Source: Lyophyllum atratum (Eukaryota; Basidiomycota; Agaricomycetes; Agaricales; Lyophyllaceae). Taken from it: DNA of 64,000 nt. Below the pieces are notes generated by a model. It had not been told where the DNA came from. It did not search any database and worked only from the letters and a program-made list of their open reading frames with translations. Below are positions 23,850-35,700 of the stretch, piece after piece. The DNA is taken from assembly GCA_014905825.1 (NCBI GenBank), contig JACGCN010000040.1, forward strand, positions 248,001 to 312,000. Reading direction: 5' to 3'. Made by a program: the position numbers and the translations under genes. Position 1 is the stretch's first letter; every line of letters starts with the position of its first letter.

Positions 23850-24913
23850 CCCAGTGAAAAGTCGGTCGTGCCGAATTGAGCTCATTCAAGCCAAACGGTG
23901 GTCAATCGAGCCAAATCTACCCGAAGCAATCATTTATTTTGACCCATCCAATAGTTTGTGGTCAAGTTCAGCCATTGTCGTCTCGAGTTCGAGATGACTT
24001 CATGACTCCGTCAAATATATAGACATGTGAAATCCGTCCAGCTCAGACGTTGTATCGTCGGGATCATCTCAATTTGAGCTCAATGGAATATCTCCTCAAA
24101 GCCATTATTTGCTTCTGTTTCAGAGTGTAACTTGACGCGAATTCATACATAAGTCTGAGGGAGGCCGCAAAACGACTTCTTCATTCTTTCCCCCCAACCA
24201 CCATGTTCTCGGGATCCCGTCGCTCCAAAGTCTCCACTCCGACCGTCCGCCGCTGCCCGCATATAGTCGCCATCAGCATCGCTCTTACCTTACGTGGCTC
24301 CTCCCGCCTGATCGCGATCAAGCAGCAACCGGGCGCCCATCAAAATACGGTAGCATTCGCGAACCACAAGGCATTTTGGTGTGTGCATATCGCCGATCCC
24401 ATCTGTCACACTCTGACTGAGAAGCAACAGTAGGACCTCAAGCCAAGCATCTAGGCTGTTCAAGCCACCCTGTTCGTCGTATGTCGTTTTGCTTTGCTTT
24501 CTTGCCATCTAATCATGTTTTGTTGATAAGGGTACATATTCAGGCAGGCTAGCGCGATCGCGATAGATGGCGGGGGTAGCGGACTTATTGGGTGATGGAC
24601 GGCGGATGCGCTGAGGGTCCATCTGTATATATGCATATTTTAGTTGTGTACTCCTGCCCATGTATTTGTTGGAGTCAATATATTTCATTTGAACAAAATT
24701 GAGCAAAACTGAAAATTGAACAAAACTGAAAATTATCGAGCCAGAATGAAGCGACGTGGAGCGACCTATATAGCTCGATCGTGCTCAACATGGCTGGATA
24801 GATGGCCGGAATCTCGAGCCAGGGGGAGTCGAACCGAGCAGTTTCGGACGTGTCTTATCGTGGTCGTTTGCGCTCGTTTGCGCTCAATTCGGCACGACCG
24901 ACTTTTCACTGGG
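23850..24913. mobile_element. 1,064 bp non-autonomous DNA transposon, 7-bp TSD
   Basis: Terminal inverted repeats of about 32 bases (CCCAGTGAAAAGTCGGTCGT..., complement at 24913), flanked by GTTGAAG on both sides (23843-23849, 24914-24920). Small internal frames show no transposase motifs. The ends resemble hAT-like CAGTG termini, but the repeat read here is seven, not eight, bases. It lies about 140 bp upstream of the second kinase ATG, so it probably displaced that promoter. Confidence 0.8.
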
Positions 24914-25056
24914 GTTGAAGGCCCAGGACAGTTACCACGCTGTCAATATTTCGATGCCCATCAACGGCCTTGCCTCTCAGTTCAAACGTTCAAGTTCCAA
25001 TTCCGGATATTTCTCTTTCTGCGCAACAGTAGGCGGAACGGTGAATTGGCCTTGCC

Positions 25057-27054
25057 ATGGAATCCGCTTCCACCCCCAACGAAATGGCCGGGATCCCGTA
25101 TGACCCTCATTCCATGAAGAATGGTAAACTCATGATAAATGAACTCCTCTGGCGCAATCATTATCAGTTCCTCAAGGGTCATGGCTATACTCTCAGACCG
25201 CGCTACCATCCAGATTGGGTGGCCTCTTGGCTAGACACTTCCAAGGACTGGACGACATGCGAGGACGGCATTGCTATCAAAGTGAGTGAACTCTTTCATC
25301 GCCCTGGATATGTACCCCTACAGCTCCCTGCCACGTAGAACGGACAGGTTCTGGATGCGACTCGCGCCGATGGGTCCTTGGTTATTTTAAAGCGAGTCGA
25401 TATTTCGAGGTTCCCCAAAGAAATCACGGTTGGGAAGCATTTCTCCTCCGAACCATTAGCTTCGAATCCCCAGAACCACTGTGTGCCTATCCTGGACGTC
25501 ATTTACCCTTCGGAAGGCTCCGATATCGCGTTCATAGTGATGCCGCTGCTGTTGAGTACCGAGTTTGTACCATTCGAGACCATCGGCGAAGTGGTAGAAT
25601 TCTTTCGCCAGATTTTCGAGGTACGTATCTACTAGTCTACTGGGACCAGGAACTATATCTAAGTTCTGTTGTAGGGCTTACAATTTATGCATGAGAATAA
25701 TGTCATCCATGGGTAGGATATGTCAACCTCACTCCACAAGCTCTAACCTCAAATTATTACTAGAGATTGCAAATACAACAATATCATGGCTAGTGTTTAA
25801 AAGTCCAGTCACAGTGACTGAAAATGACTGAACTGTAACTGATCTGTGACTGATAATGACCGGACTTCCAGTCCAGTCATCCTGGAATGACTGGTGCACC
25901 AGTCCAGTTATTTTCATAATCTGAAATTCTGCGTAACTGGAAATAACCAGTCACGACCGGTTCGTGACCGGTTATTTTTACATGTGCTATATACTACCTT
26001 TTAGCCCCGCCGTAGGGCTTTAAATCGGCACTTGGGTCAAACAAATCAGATGAGAATTGAATGTGCTATGGCCAAAACAATTTCGGGACATCAAGTTTGG
26101 ATACAGACTATACTAGTCATCTTAATCAGCTGATACCTCAGTCAGATCTTATCAGAATCTCACGATCCAGGGTTCATTCGGAAGCTGGAATAGTACACTA
26201 CATTATATGTGACATGTATAACCGGTTATTGCCGGTTATAACCGGTTTAGGACCGGTTTTCATAAAACCGGTCATAACTGGTCATAGAACTGATTGCGAC
26301 TGATCGTGACTGGTCACCATCAGTCCAGTCCAGTTTTTTGACATCCAGGGGGTCACATGTGACCGGTTACAGTCCGGTCTCGCCTAATTTGGCCAAAAAA
26401 CCGGACTTGACCTGACTTTAAATCACTAATCATGGCTGACACCTTGAGTCTTTTCAACTCGCCACCCCATCCTTCCCGTCCCACGATGAAGCGCGACTTC
26501 AGTGGTAGAACCTCGAAACCCGACTCTCGAACTAGCAAACCCGTCAAGTACTACCTTCTCGACTTCGATCTATCAAATATCTATCGACCCGAGGATGCCC
26601 CTCATCTTGAGACACCTCCGTGGGGAGGCGACAAGACCGTTCCGGAATTTTTGGTTCCTGATGCTCCAGCTTGCAACCCGTTCCCCGTGGATGTCTACTG
26701 CTTAGGCAACGCGATCAAGCGCAATTTTGTCGATGTAGGGTTTTTCTACCTTCCATACCTAAATCTTCTGAAAGCTGAATGCAGGGTTGGGGACATCGAG
26801 CCAAAGCCAAGAAAGGCTTCGAATTTATGCGGGGGCTTATCTCGGACATGGTGAACAAAGATCCTCAGAAGAGACCTGCGATGAGCGAAGTCGTTTCTCG
26901 CTTCGATGTCATCGCCAAGGGGCTGAGTATCCGAAAGCTACGGTCACCGGTCATCAACGTTGGTGAATCACCCGGAATGTTTCGTTCTTTTGCCCACTGG
27001 TCTAGACAGACAATGTACGTGGTGCGGCGCGTTCCCGCGATATCCAGGGCATGA
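25057..27054 (+). pseudogene. Kinase-like gene interrupted by a transposon
   Basis: Kinase-like protein typical of agaricomycete expansions. It starts at 25057 (MESASTPNEMAGIPYDPHSM). An intron at about 25281-25338 leads to LVILKRV (beta-3 Lys), then the hinge region, FFRQIFEGLQFMHENNVIHG and the catalytic loop GDCKYNNIMA. The 637 bp element falls exactly there; downstream the frame resumes with DTLSLFNSPPHPS. The DFG position reads DFD (YYLLDFDLSN), so catalysis was probably already weak or absent. The C-lobe includes VDVYCLGNAI, DMVNKDPQKRPAMSEVVSRF and a basic tail. Stops inside the transposon end translation early unless it is removed from the transcript. Confidence 0.75.
25792..26428. 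mobile_element. 637 bp MULE-like element with 9-bp TSD
   Basis: Flanked by ATCATGGCT on both sides (25783-25791, 26429-26437). The ends are an imperfect inverted repeat (AGTGTTTAAAAGTCCAGTC versus AGTGATTTAAAGTCAGGTC). The interior is rich in AACCGGTTATAACCGGT and CAGTCACAG-like words and resembles the 1,227 bp element in composition, suggesting one family. Non-coding. Confidence 0.82.
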
Positions 27055-28065
27055 CTGGTCACACTCTGGAATATTGTTTTATGTTGATCTTGGATGGTCG
27101 AAGTCGCTCATATCGGATAACAACTTTACCATATTGTTGACTCGGTCGCCCAAATGCACATGCATTGGAGCCTATTCCATCACAGTAGATTCCATACGAT
27201 GAAATGTTTCTACTGCTACACATTCACCACCTGCTTACTTTTCAGATGATCACTGGTAAATGGGCGCCAACTGTACTGCAGCGAGACTGTTTATTGGGGA
27301 CAATTTCCGTTTTCAGAATTGAGTCCATATCTCAGAGACCTTGTGATGGCTTCTGGTATCCCTCCTTCTGAATCAACATGAGGCACCGCAACAGGAATTC
27401 ATGTTGAGGCGGAGCTACGCTCCTAGATCCGTCTTCATTAGCTTGTACATACCCAATTCCCAGTGGTAGCTCGGCTGCAGCGTGTCGCTTTTATTTAATC
27501 TGGGCATTGAGACCGACAGTGAGAAGTTTCTTGTACTACGTGCCTGTAGTATCGTGATGTATACCGCCACGTAGTAATTAACTCTCTCATTACACTGTAC
27601 CGTCCTATGTCGTCGTGAACGTCGTTATATTCCTGGATGAATTGAAACATCCTGGGTAAGATCCCGATTCATTCGAACGCTCCAAACGCTCCAAAAATCG
27701 AGTCCTCTCATGTCTCCTGACGAGTCGGCATCAGCGGCGCACCAGGGTTGCCGGCCACAAAGTTCGGTTCGGCCTCACCACGTCTGGTTACACTGGGTTA
27801 CACATCACACTTGGACCCACAGACGCCCACAAGCGTCATCAAACAGCTTTACTGGGAGTCTTTGTCGCTTTTGTTCTCTTTTCTGCAGCATTGTTCTATC
27901 CGAACCCTCCGCTCCAACTCCATGGCCGATTCCCCTCCGACTCAGTTCCGTCGTTATCCCAACCCTTCGCAGCCTCCCGTAAAAATAAATGAGCCATAGA
28001 TCACCCAATTTGCTTCCGCGAATTTCAGATGCCGGTTTGAACCCCGGTGCCTCGAGCGAGTTCGT
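27055..28065. other. Intergenic left flank of the giant element
   Basis: About 1 kb without a supported gene. Frames of 80-90 codons (27710-27999) have no motifs. The B-box-like GGTTTGAACCCC at 28033 is not part of a foldable tRNA. The region ends in the target duplication of the giant transposon. Confidence 0.45.
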
Positions 28066-28075
28066 TGTCAAATCA

Positions 28076-28165
28076 CACCCCAGGCAGCACTATGTACGCT
28101 TAGTCATACCCTTGGTGGCCCATTGTTTTAATTTGTAGAAATAGGCCTTACAGGGGTTTGGATCC
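28076..28165 (+). repeat. Left terminal inverted repeat
   Basis: Pairs with 59242-59331. The best block is TACGCTTAGTCATACCCT at 28095-28112, preceded by AGGCAGCACTATG and followed by GGCCCATTGTTTT. Three GCCTCCA-like words follow within 200 bases, matching the GGAGGC repeats inside the right end. Confidence 0.85.
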
Positions 28166-28634
28166 CAGGGTACTCACACCCAAATCTCGAAGTAGAAAGG
28201 AATCGGGCAAGGATCTGACCGGAAATTGGAGCTCTTAGCCTCCAGGCGAACATTAGCGGGGCTTCCAATGGCCTCCAAGAGCCGCCGAGCCGACTACCTA
28301 TAGACAGGCCTCCAAACCTACTGTGTCAGGACGACACCTTACTTTCGAGCGCTTCCAGTGCCCATCGACGGTACGGCCAGGTACCTCCAGGAATTATCAA
28401 GTAAATATATTATAGTATGTCCAGGCGTACATTGCATATGTAGCATCATGGGGGGGAGGTGAGGCGGGGAAATGGAAAATGGAATGGTCTACAATTCGTA
28501 TGGGTCAGACATGGCAACGTAGCCAACGTAGGCTTTAAATACATGAGGAAGTAATATGAGAGATATTAATGACGATACATAAGCGTAGATGGGATTGCTC
28601 GTCCATAGTTCAAACAGAATTGACATTTGCTGCA

Positions 28635-31600
28635 TTAGATGAGGTATGACTCTGCGACGCGGTTGCGTGCCCAGGCGCTGGACGGCCCTGCACCAGAGAA
28701 GTCATGGGGCCCGGGTGTGCGATAGTACACCGATTCAATCCGGTTTGCTTGTCGGTACCGGGACTCGTGGTCCTCTCGCGGTAGCGGCGGGGGGGCATTG
28801 TCATAGAAGGGAGCATGGCCTTCGTATCCAGGCCAGCGCTCGTGCCGTTGAGGGCCGTATGGAGGTAGCGGTGCGGGGGAATCGTTATAGTAGGGAGCAA
28901 GGCCTTCATATCCAGGCCAGCGCTCGTTCTGTTGAGGGCCGTATGGACGCCGATGGCGACTGTGAGGGACAAGTCGACTGTGACGATACTCCAGTGAACG
29001 GCCATCGTACCTATTTCCAGGGGTGTCGTCGTATATGGGGCCGTCCCTACGTCCGTTGGTCTGACTAATTCGCCCAGGAAAGCATGCCTCCACCTCCATG
29101 TCGGAAGAACTGGGCTTGCGAGGTTGGGAGGGACTACAGACGGGAGGTGGATTGTAGGAATGTTGGGGGGCGGTCGAGGTATCGACGCCCGGACTAGCCA
29201 GCCCAACTTGGTGCAACAGCACACGGGGTCGGTCGGACATCCCAATCATCCCGGGCCCTGGAGTGTGAGCGTCAACCTCCAGGCGGGGCTTCTTTGCCGG
29301 TGGAGGGCGGTGGGCGAGCGGTGTATCGGGAACAAGTGGTGCAGGGGACACGCCTGACGCTGATGGAGCAGGCGTCGTGCTAGCATGGCGCTTAGCAGGC
29401 ACGGTGGGGATGGGCAAGCTCAGCCGTGCCGGGGCCGCGGGGCCACTAGGCGTGCTCCAACCGGAAGTCACGGACTGGCTGCTGTCAGGTCCAGTTGGGA
29501 CGGAAGGACCTGCCCCTCCGATCTGACGCTCGGGGGGTGTCTCCCTCCCGGACTCGCTGGCACCTTTTGCCTCCAGATCTACCGTCTTTCCCTTCGGCCT
29601 GGGCTTAGGACGGCTGTGGGAAGGACCTGCCGCTCCGATTTGACCCTCCGGGAGTGTCTCGCTGGCACCTTTTGCCTCCAGATCTGCCGTCTTTCCCTTC
29701 GGCCTGGGCTTAGGACGGCTGTGGGAAGGACCTGCCGCTTCGATTAGACCCTCGGAGGGTGTCTCACTCCCGGGCTCGCTGGCAACTTTTTCCTCCAGAT
29801 CTACCGCCTTTCCCTTCCCCTTGATCTTCATCACTACCGCCGCCTTTCCCTTGCCCGCCCTTCCCTTGCCCAACTTTCCGTTGACCGCCCTTCCTTTGAC
29901 CGCCTTTCCCTTGCCCACCTTTCCCTTGCCCGCCTTTCCTTCCGCTTTGTCCTTCGCCGCCGCCGCCTTCCCCTTCTGCTCTCCAGCCTGCGATGACTTG
30001 GCTTTGTTTCCCACATCAAGCTTACGAGTTGCGCTGCTAGATTTGACTGTGCTGCACAGGAACGGGTCGTCTTCGTCGTCGTCCTCACCATCGCGGTCGT
30101 GATCTTCGTCGCTGTCAACTGCGATGCTGGGGGCGTGCAGCTTAGCATGTTTGCCATTCCCGCCGATAGCAGCCGCAGTAGAGGGGCTGCACACAGCATC
30201 GGTGATGGTCCCGTTTACATGGTAACATAGACCCCTCGTCGCCGAGCCGGCGGGTGGTACCATGGTAAATATGACTGGGTCTTCTGACCTGGCGACGCCT
30301 GCGGAGATCCCTCAGTGCGAGCAGGAAGGGCGAGGAAGGAGCACGCACGCATTAGGTTTGTCGCCTTTTTCAGGTAGGGCAAGCGGCCAGTCTCACCGCG
30401 CAGTGCTGCGAGCAGCTGACGTGTGGGAGCGGTTGCAAGGCCGTTGATGCCTTTCTTTGCCTTCGGACCACTGCCAGGGAAGGGCACCCCCAATGGCCAG
30501 TCGTGCAGACAGAGCCCAGCATCGGAGAGGAATTTCGCTAGGCTGGACCAGGGGAGCTGAAATAGCTTTCCTCTCATCTGCATGGCGTGTCCTGCTTTTG
30601 CTAAATGCCCAGTTGATTGTTTGGAATGAATGACGGTGGACAGCGGCCATGCTACGTACCCAACATCTCCAGCAGGAGGTCTTTGCATTGCTGCCGTTCT
30701 TCCTCCACGGTTGCTCGTTCCTTGCGACCATCGGAGTTGGTCGTGGGCGTGCTAAGGGACTTGGAGGGCGTCAACGTCATGGATCCGGCTAGAGGTGTTG
30801 CCATCGCAGCTGCATTCCTCCTGCTGGCAATTACACCGAGAGTTGCGGTGTTGGCTGTGGCGTCGCTGTGTGTATAAATTAACGATAGTCTGATGGAATG
30901 AGAAGGATACGCACTATGCTTCAGTCTTGGCAAAGCCGACGACTTCCTCGTTCGAGACGCCTAGGCGTTTGAGAAAGAACTGCCGAGGGTTCAGTCGATG
31001 TCGACGAGGTAGATGGCGTGGGACGTACGTTTTCCAGACCCGCCGTCGCCCAGACTTGCCCAAGGTGTGTGTCTGAATTAACGGAGCTCCCAACCATAAG
31101 GATCGCGGACTCAAAGCGCATGGCGCTTGCGCTCTTTGCCTGCAGTCCTGCGTATGAGCATCGGAATGCCAGGAAAAGAGGGAGCTTACGAATCGTTGCA
31201 TTTTAGTGAACAGTGCCTGAAAGCGACGGCGACGGTCGCGCACGGGCTCTTCCTCTTCCAAGATGTCACAGGCTTCTTGAAACTCGAGTACCTCCAGATG
31301 ATTTGGAGCATCTCTGAACGATGGCCAGCAGTCACGTGCTAGGTGGAACATCAGCTCAAGCCAATGGAAGGCTGTAGGCGAGGCTTACCACCACCATCCG
31401 GCTTTCCCGCCCTCTCCCTCTCCTCGCTCGCATTGCTAGAGAAGTATGCTTGATACCTGTTCCACAGAGATGCCTGCGATGGCTCGCGGCCATGTTCCCG
31501 GTATTTTTTCTGCAGGGACGTCACGGTACGACCGGTTACTTCGGAGGCCTTCAGGAAGAGGGCGTCGACGTCGACGAAGGTCTGGGCGATAACTTCCCGG

Positions 31601-32025
31601 TCCCGCGAGGAGGGCCGCCCTTTGGGAGACGGGCCGTCCGCCTTGTGCTTCTCTTGGCTGGCGTTGTTATCCAGCAGCTCCCCATCGCTACCCTCCCCAT
31701 CACTATTCGCCCAGGGTTCAGCAGTTACAGCCGAGGGAGACTGACGGTGCGGCTGGGCGTAATAAAGATCGTCCACGCTGTCCAGCGCACCCCACGCGTC
31801 GTCGCGTTCGTCGGGCTGACCGAAGGTCACCTCTGATGGCCCAGAGTCCGCCTGGGTTTGCTTTTGCGCGGAGAGGTAATCGCGTCGGTGGTCAGCCGCC
31901 ATTCGGATCGGAGAGGCGTTCCAGGTGGGGTTGATTTTTTCACGCAGGCCGTACCCTCCTCCAACCTGCGTTTCCCCGAAGTCATAGGTGTAGTTGTGGT
32001 CATGAAGCATGTGGAAATTTTCCAT
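28635..32025 (-). CDS. Element cargo A: large low-complexity protein
   Basis: Seven exons (32025-31389, 31338-31190, 31139-31029, 30979-30915, 30865-30660, 30600-30397, 30298-28635) sum exactly in frame to 1,011 codons. The start ATG is the first in frame; an upstream exon as in paralogue B is possible. The central module (exons 4-6) ends in an FQLPWSSLAKFLSDAGL...DWPLGVPFPG block shared with B. The last exon is disordered: Lys/Gly/Ala repeats (GKGKAVKGRAV), three SHSRPKPRPKGKT-type repeats, then Pro/Tyr/Arg repeats (ERWPGYEG twice). The pattern suggests a nuclear nucleic-acid-binding or scaffold protein. No known family recognised. It has far fewer CCGCGG sites than its neighbours. Confidence 0.7.
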
Positions 32026-32778
32026 AGGATCTAGAGCTGGATGCACAATGCAGTTAGATGCGCTCTGGCAGTAGAAAATGAAGGCGGCTTGCCGAGAATC
32101 AGCGCGTCCATCCTTTGGATACGTAGCCGTAGTGCCTCAAGGAGAATCGTAGTGCTTCACGGAGGACAGCGGACGCCGTGAAGTGGTGAGTGGGGGATCG
32201 GGAGGCGAGGTGGCGAGGTGAGGAAGGGAGGCGCGGGTATCGCTGGAGGGAGCATCTGCGGATCCTTGTAGTGGACATCGCGCAAACTAATCAAGAAGAT
32301 CTGCCTACCGCCCCTCCTTTGACCATCCATCGCACCCGCGGGCACAACGTCGACGCGCCCTCAGTCTTAGCTTTAACTTGGAATACGCCGATGTCGAGCC
32401 CATCAAGGTAGAAAGGGCGGGGCGGCAGGCCTATGGTGGTGGAGGTGGCGGGCAGACGAGCGCCCTGGATGTTGTTGGTCTAGGCTTGTTGGTGGTTGAC
32501 TGCCAGAAGCGTTGTTGGTTGATTGCTAGAAGTGTTCCTTCTGGCTTGGTTACGTGTTGATGTTCTAAGAATAGGCGCCGTCCTGATCTCCAGATGTGAT
32601 AAGATGCGTTCCACATTTCATTAACATATATATAAGTGTGGTACAGGTGGGTAAGTATCATCAGTGGTTTGGACATACAACAAGGCAAATGCTATCTACA
32701 TTTTACATTACAAAACGTACAAGGTAAATGATGTCCGCGGCGAGTAGACGTGTATGAAGTCCGCGGCGAGTAGACGCC
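32026..32778. other. Spacer between cargo genes A and B
   Basis: 753 bp holding the A upstream region and the B 3' flank. A 62-codon minus frame (32157-32345) could be an upstream A exon but has no clear junction. GTGTTGGTTG-type short repeats lie at 32470-32530. Confidence 0.35.
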
Positions 32779-35700
32779 TCACACCCCCTCTGACTCCTTG
32801 ACAACGAACGGCAGGGTGGGATCGGGGTATGGGCCGGTGGTCTCTTCGATATTGTACGGCGCTGGCTCCATGGCAGGCCATCCCGGCGTGGGGCGGACAT
32901 TGTTCGGCGGTGGGACGGGATAACGGCGGTCCTGTGCGTAGGGATCGGGGTACGCTGCCCGGCGAACCATGGCCTGAGGGTCGTGAGGAACTCGCCGATT
33001 GTCGTATGAAGGGCCAGGAGGAGGGATTGGGCGTTCGTAGGGACGTTGTTCATAACTCCAGTCGTAGGCGTGTGCATGATACATGCCCCTGGGAGGGCCA
33101 TACATGCCCCGGGGATCCTCATAGCGGCCACGAGGAACGTCATACCCGCCGCGGGGATCGTTGTAGCTGCCGTGCGGAGTGTCGTAACCGCCGGGGGGCT
33201 CGTCAAAGCGGCTGCGGGGATCGAAGCGGGGGCGGGGATCATCGAAGTTGCCGCGGGAATCATCAATGGCACCGCGGGGAGGGTCGTATGCGCCGCGGGA
33301 AATGTTGTGGCTGCTCCGGGGATCAGGATACCCGCCGCGGTAATCTCCACGCTCGTACCCCAAGGGATCCGTATACCTGCTACGAGGCTCGTCGTAGGCA
33401 TACCTCCTTGCTGCGTCGTATCCCGCCGGCTCCCATGTTTGGGGTCGCTCAAGGAATGGGGGGTCCGCGACCATCCTCGCCAGATCCGTGTCACCAGGGG
33501 GAGGCCAGGCGCCTTCAACAGAAGTTTTTGTAACGCCAGCGACCTCAACCGGGGGCGGACGGACGTGGGGGCGCGACTCCATGCGCAGGGGGGGCGGGGC
33601 GGTCGGAGGGCGGAGGCTCGCCTGTGGTCGCATCTCAGCCACCTCTCCTGCGTCCTCGGCGGCGCCCTCTGGACGCTGGGGCTCGTGCGATCCCATGATG
33701 GTCGCAGCGCCAACGGATGTGCGGGCCTTCTTCGCCGATGTTTGAATGTGATCGAGGGCGCCAGCATCGACGGGTGCGCTGCGCTTGACGGCACTGGATG
33801 TGGCCCGGGAGACATTGGGGGGCGCCGCGTTCGGGGGTACTTCGCCTGGGTCCCCCTGTGACGCTGGTGCTGGAGCAGAGAGTGGTTGTAACGGCGCCGC
33901 CTTTTGGGAGGCAGCGAACGGCATCGGGAAGACAGCGACCGGAGGATTGGAGGCGGCGCGACGGTTCGGAGAAGACACAACCGGTGATTCTGGAGTAGCA
34001 TCGGCTCCATCATTATCGGCTCCATCATAAGGGACAGACGCGGCGCGGGCGATGGAGGGAGACGCGACGGGCGGATGGGAGGCGATGGACACGCTCCGCA
34101 GCTCAACGGGGTTGGGGACGCGGATATAGAAGGGGCGTGGCTTGGGGCGCGTCTCCCCTCCAGGCCTGTGGACACCTCCAATGCCCTTCCCCCCATCCAC
34201 CTTCTGTCGCTCCTGGGGCCTATCCCCTCCAGTCGTCTTGCCTGTGACTTCGTTCGGCTCATGTTTGACATGCACGTCGACGTCACCTTCGTCACCGACG
34301 TCACCTTCGTCATCCTCGCTGTTGCTGGCCTTCATCAAACGTCGGCGCGACTGACTGCGTTTGCGTGCTCTGGGTTTCGAACACGCACGCATGACCACGC
34401 CACCTTCGTCATCCTCGCTGTCGCTGGCCTTCACCAAACGTCGGCCTGACTGACTGCGTTTGCGTGCTGTGGATCTCGAACGCGCACGCATGACCACGCC
34501 ACCTTCGTCATCCTCGCTGTCGCTGGCCTTCACCAAACGTCGGCCTGACTGACTGCGTTTGCGTGCTGTGGATCTCGAACGCGTCGAAGCCGCGGGAGTT
34601 GGGCTGGGGGAATCCAAACGGGTGGATGCCGCGGGGCTCGAGTTGGAGGAGTCAATGTCGATAGAGGTTAGGGGATTCCCCTTCACGGATTTGCCCTTGG
34701 CGGCGGTGCTGGTGGGGGCCGGAGGGCGTCTGGCCTCGGCACCGACTCTGATCTCCCCATCAGCATACAGGTAGCGATTGTGCTTGGGTTTGTCGGGAAG
34801 CGCCGTGCTGACGATGACGGGGTCCCTTGACTCATTGAGATCTGGAATGATGCGTGAGCCGTCGCACGAAGGGAAACTTGCACGGACAACTTACTGTGTT
34901 GACGCGGGGCCTTCTCCATCCGCGGTGCATCCGGGCCTTGGAGCGCCCTGCGGAGCGTACGAGCATGTCCAGTAGCGAGGCTTTTGATTCCTTGGGATGC
35001 CTTGGGCTTCGCTGGCATATTTTCTCCTGGAAATGGCACGTCGTGCGGCCAATTAAGAATGCGTAAGCCGGCCTCGGCGAGGTATTTCCCTAGGGTGCCC
35101 CACGGAAGCTGGATCTTGGCCCCCTTGTTCCCAGAGTCAACGGGGTGTCCGGCGTTTGCTGAGATTATGATAAGCACGTGGCGTGTGGCAGACGTAGGAG
35201 AACGCGCTTACCGAGTGACTTTAAGAGGAACTCTCGGATGATACCGCGCTCCTGCTCGACGGTCTTGCGCGGCGAGTCTTCAATCTCAATTTCGCTGGAA
35301 TCACTGTCAGGGATGCTGAGTGTATCGATGGGAGGGGAGCTGGGTGCTTCTGGGTTGGGAAGGGTGCTGGGTCCTGCTGGGTCATCTGCTGCTTCCCTGG
35401 ACCTCATGTACATGTCTCGAACGACGGAAAGAGGCTCGCCTGTGTAGTTGGCAGCATCGTGTAGGAGCACGTCTATCTCAAGGAATATCTCGTTCAAGGC
35501 GTCGTCCGGGTCGTGGGATGGCGAACCCAGACCGTCGTCCAGTACAAGTTGATCGCCGTCGTCCTCGTTGTCCCTGCCGACGTCGTCCTGATCATCGTCC
35601 TGATCATCGCCATGTCCGAGAGCGCGACCAGAGGATGGCGCCTTGGAGCCCAAGACACTGGACAAGAGATCGGGAATGAGATCCTCGACTTGCTTTCCCG

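Noticed and set aside
25783..26437. Splicing out of the 637 bp element as an intron
   Set aside because: A GTGTTT donor at the left end exists, but the nearest downstream AG acceptors put the host frame in the wrong phase.
28013..28060. B-box-like GGTTTGAACCCC suggesting a tRNA
   Set aside because: No matching A-box, acceptor stem or cloverleaf can be folded around it. A similar GTAGCTCAATCG at 2412 also lacks a T-arm.
32703..34313. 536-codon minus-strand frame overlapping cargo B
   Set aside because: It is a frame shadow of the GC-rich last exon of B. The B frame has consistent junctions and a motif shared with A.
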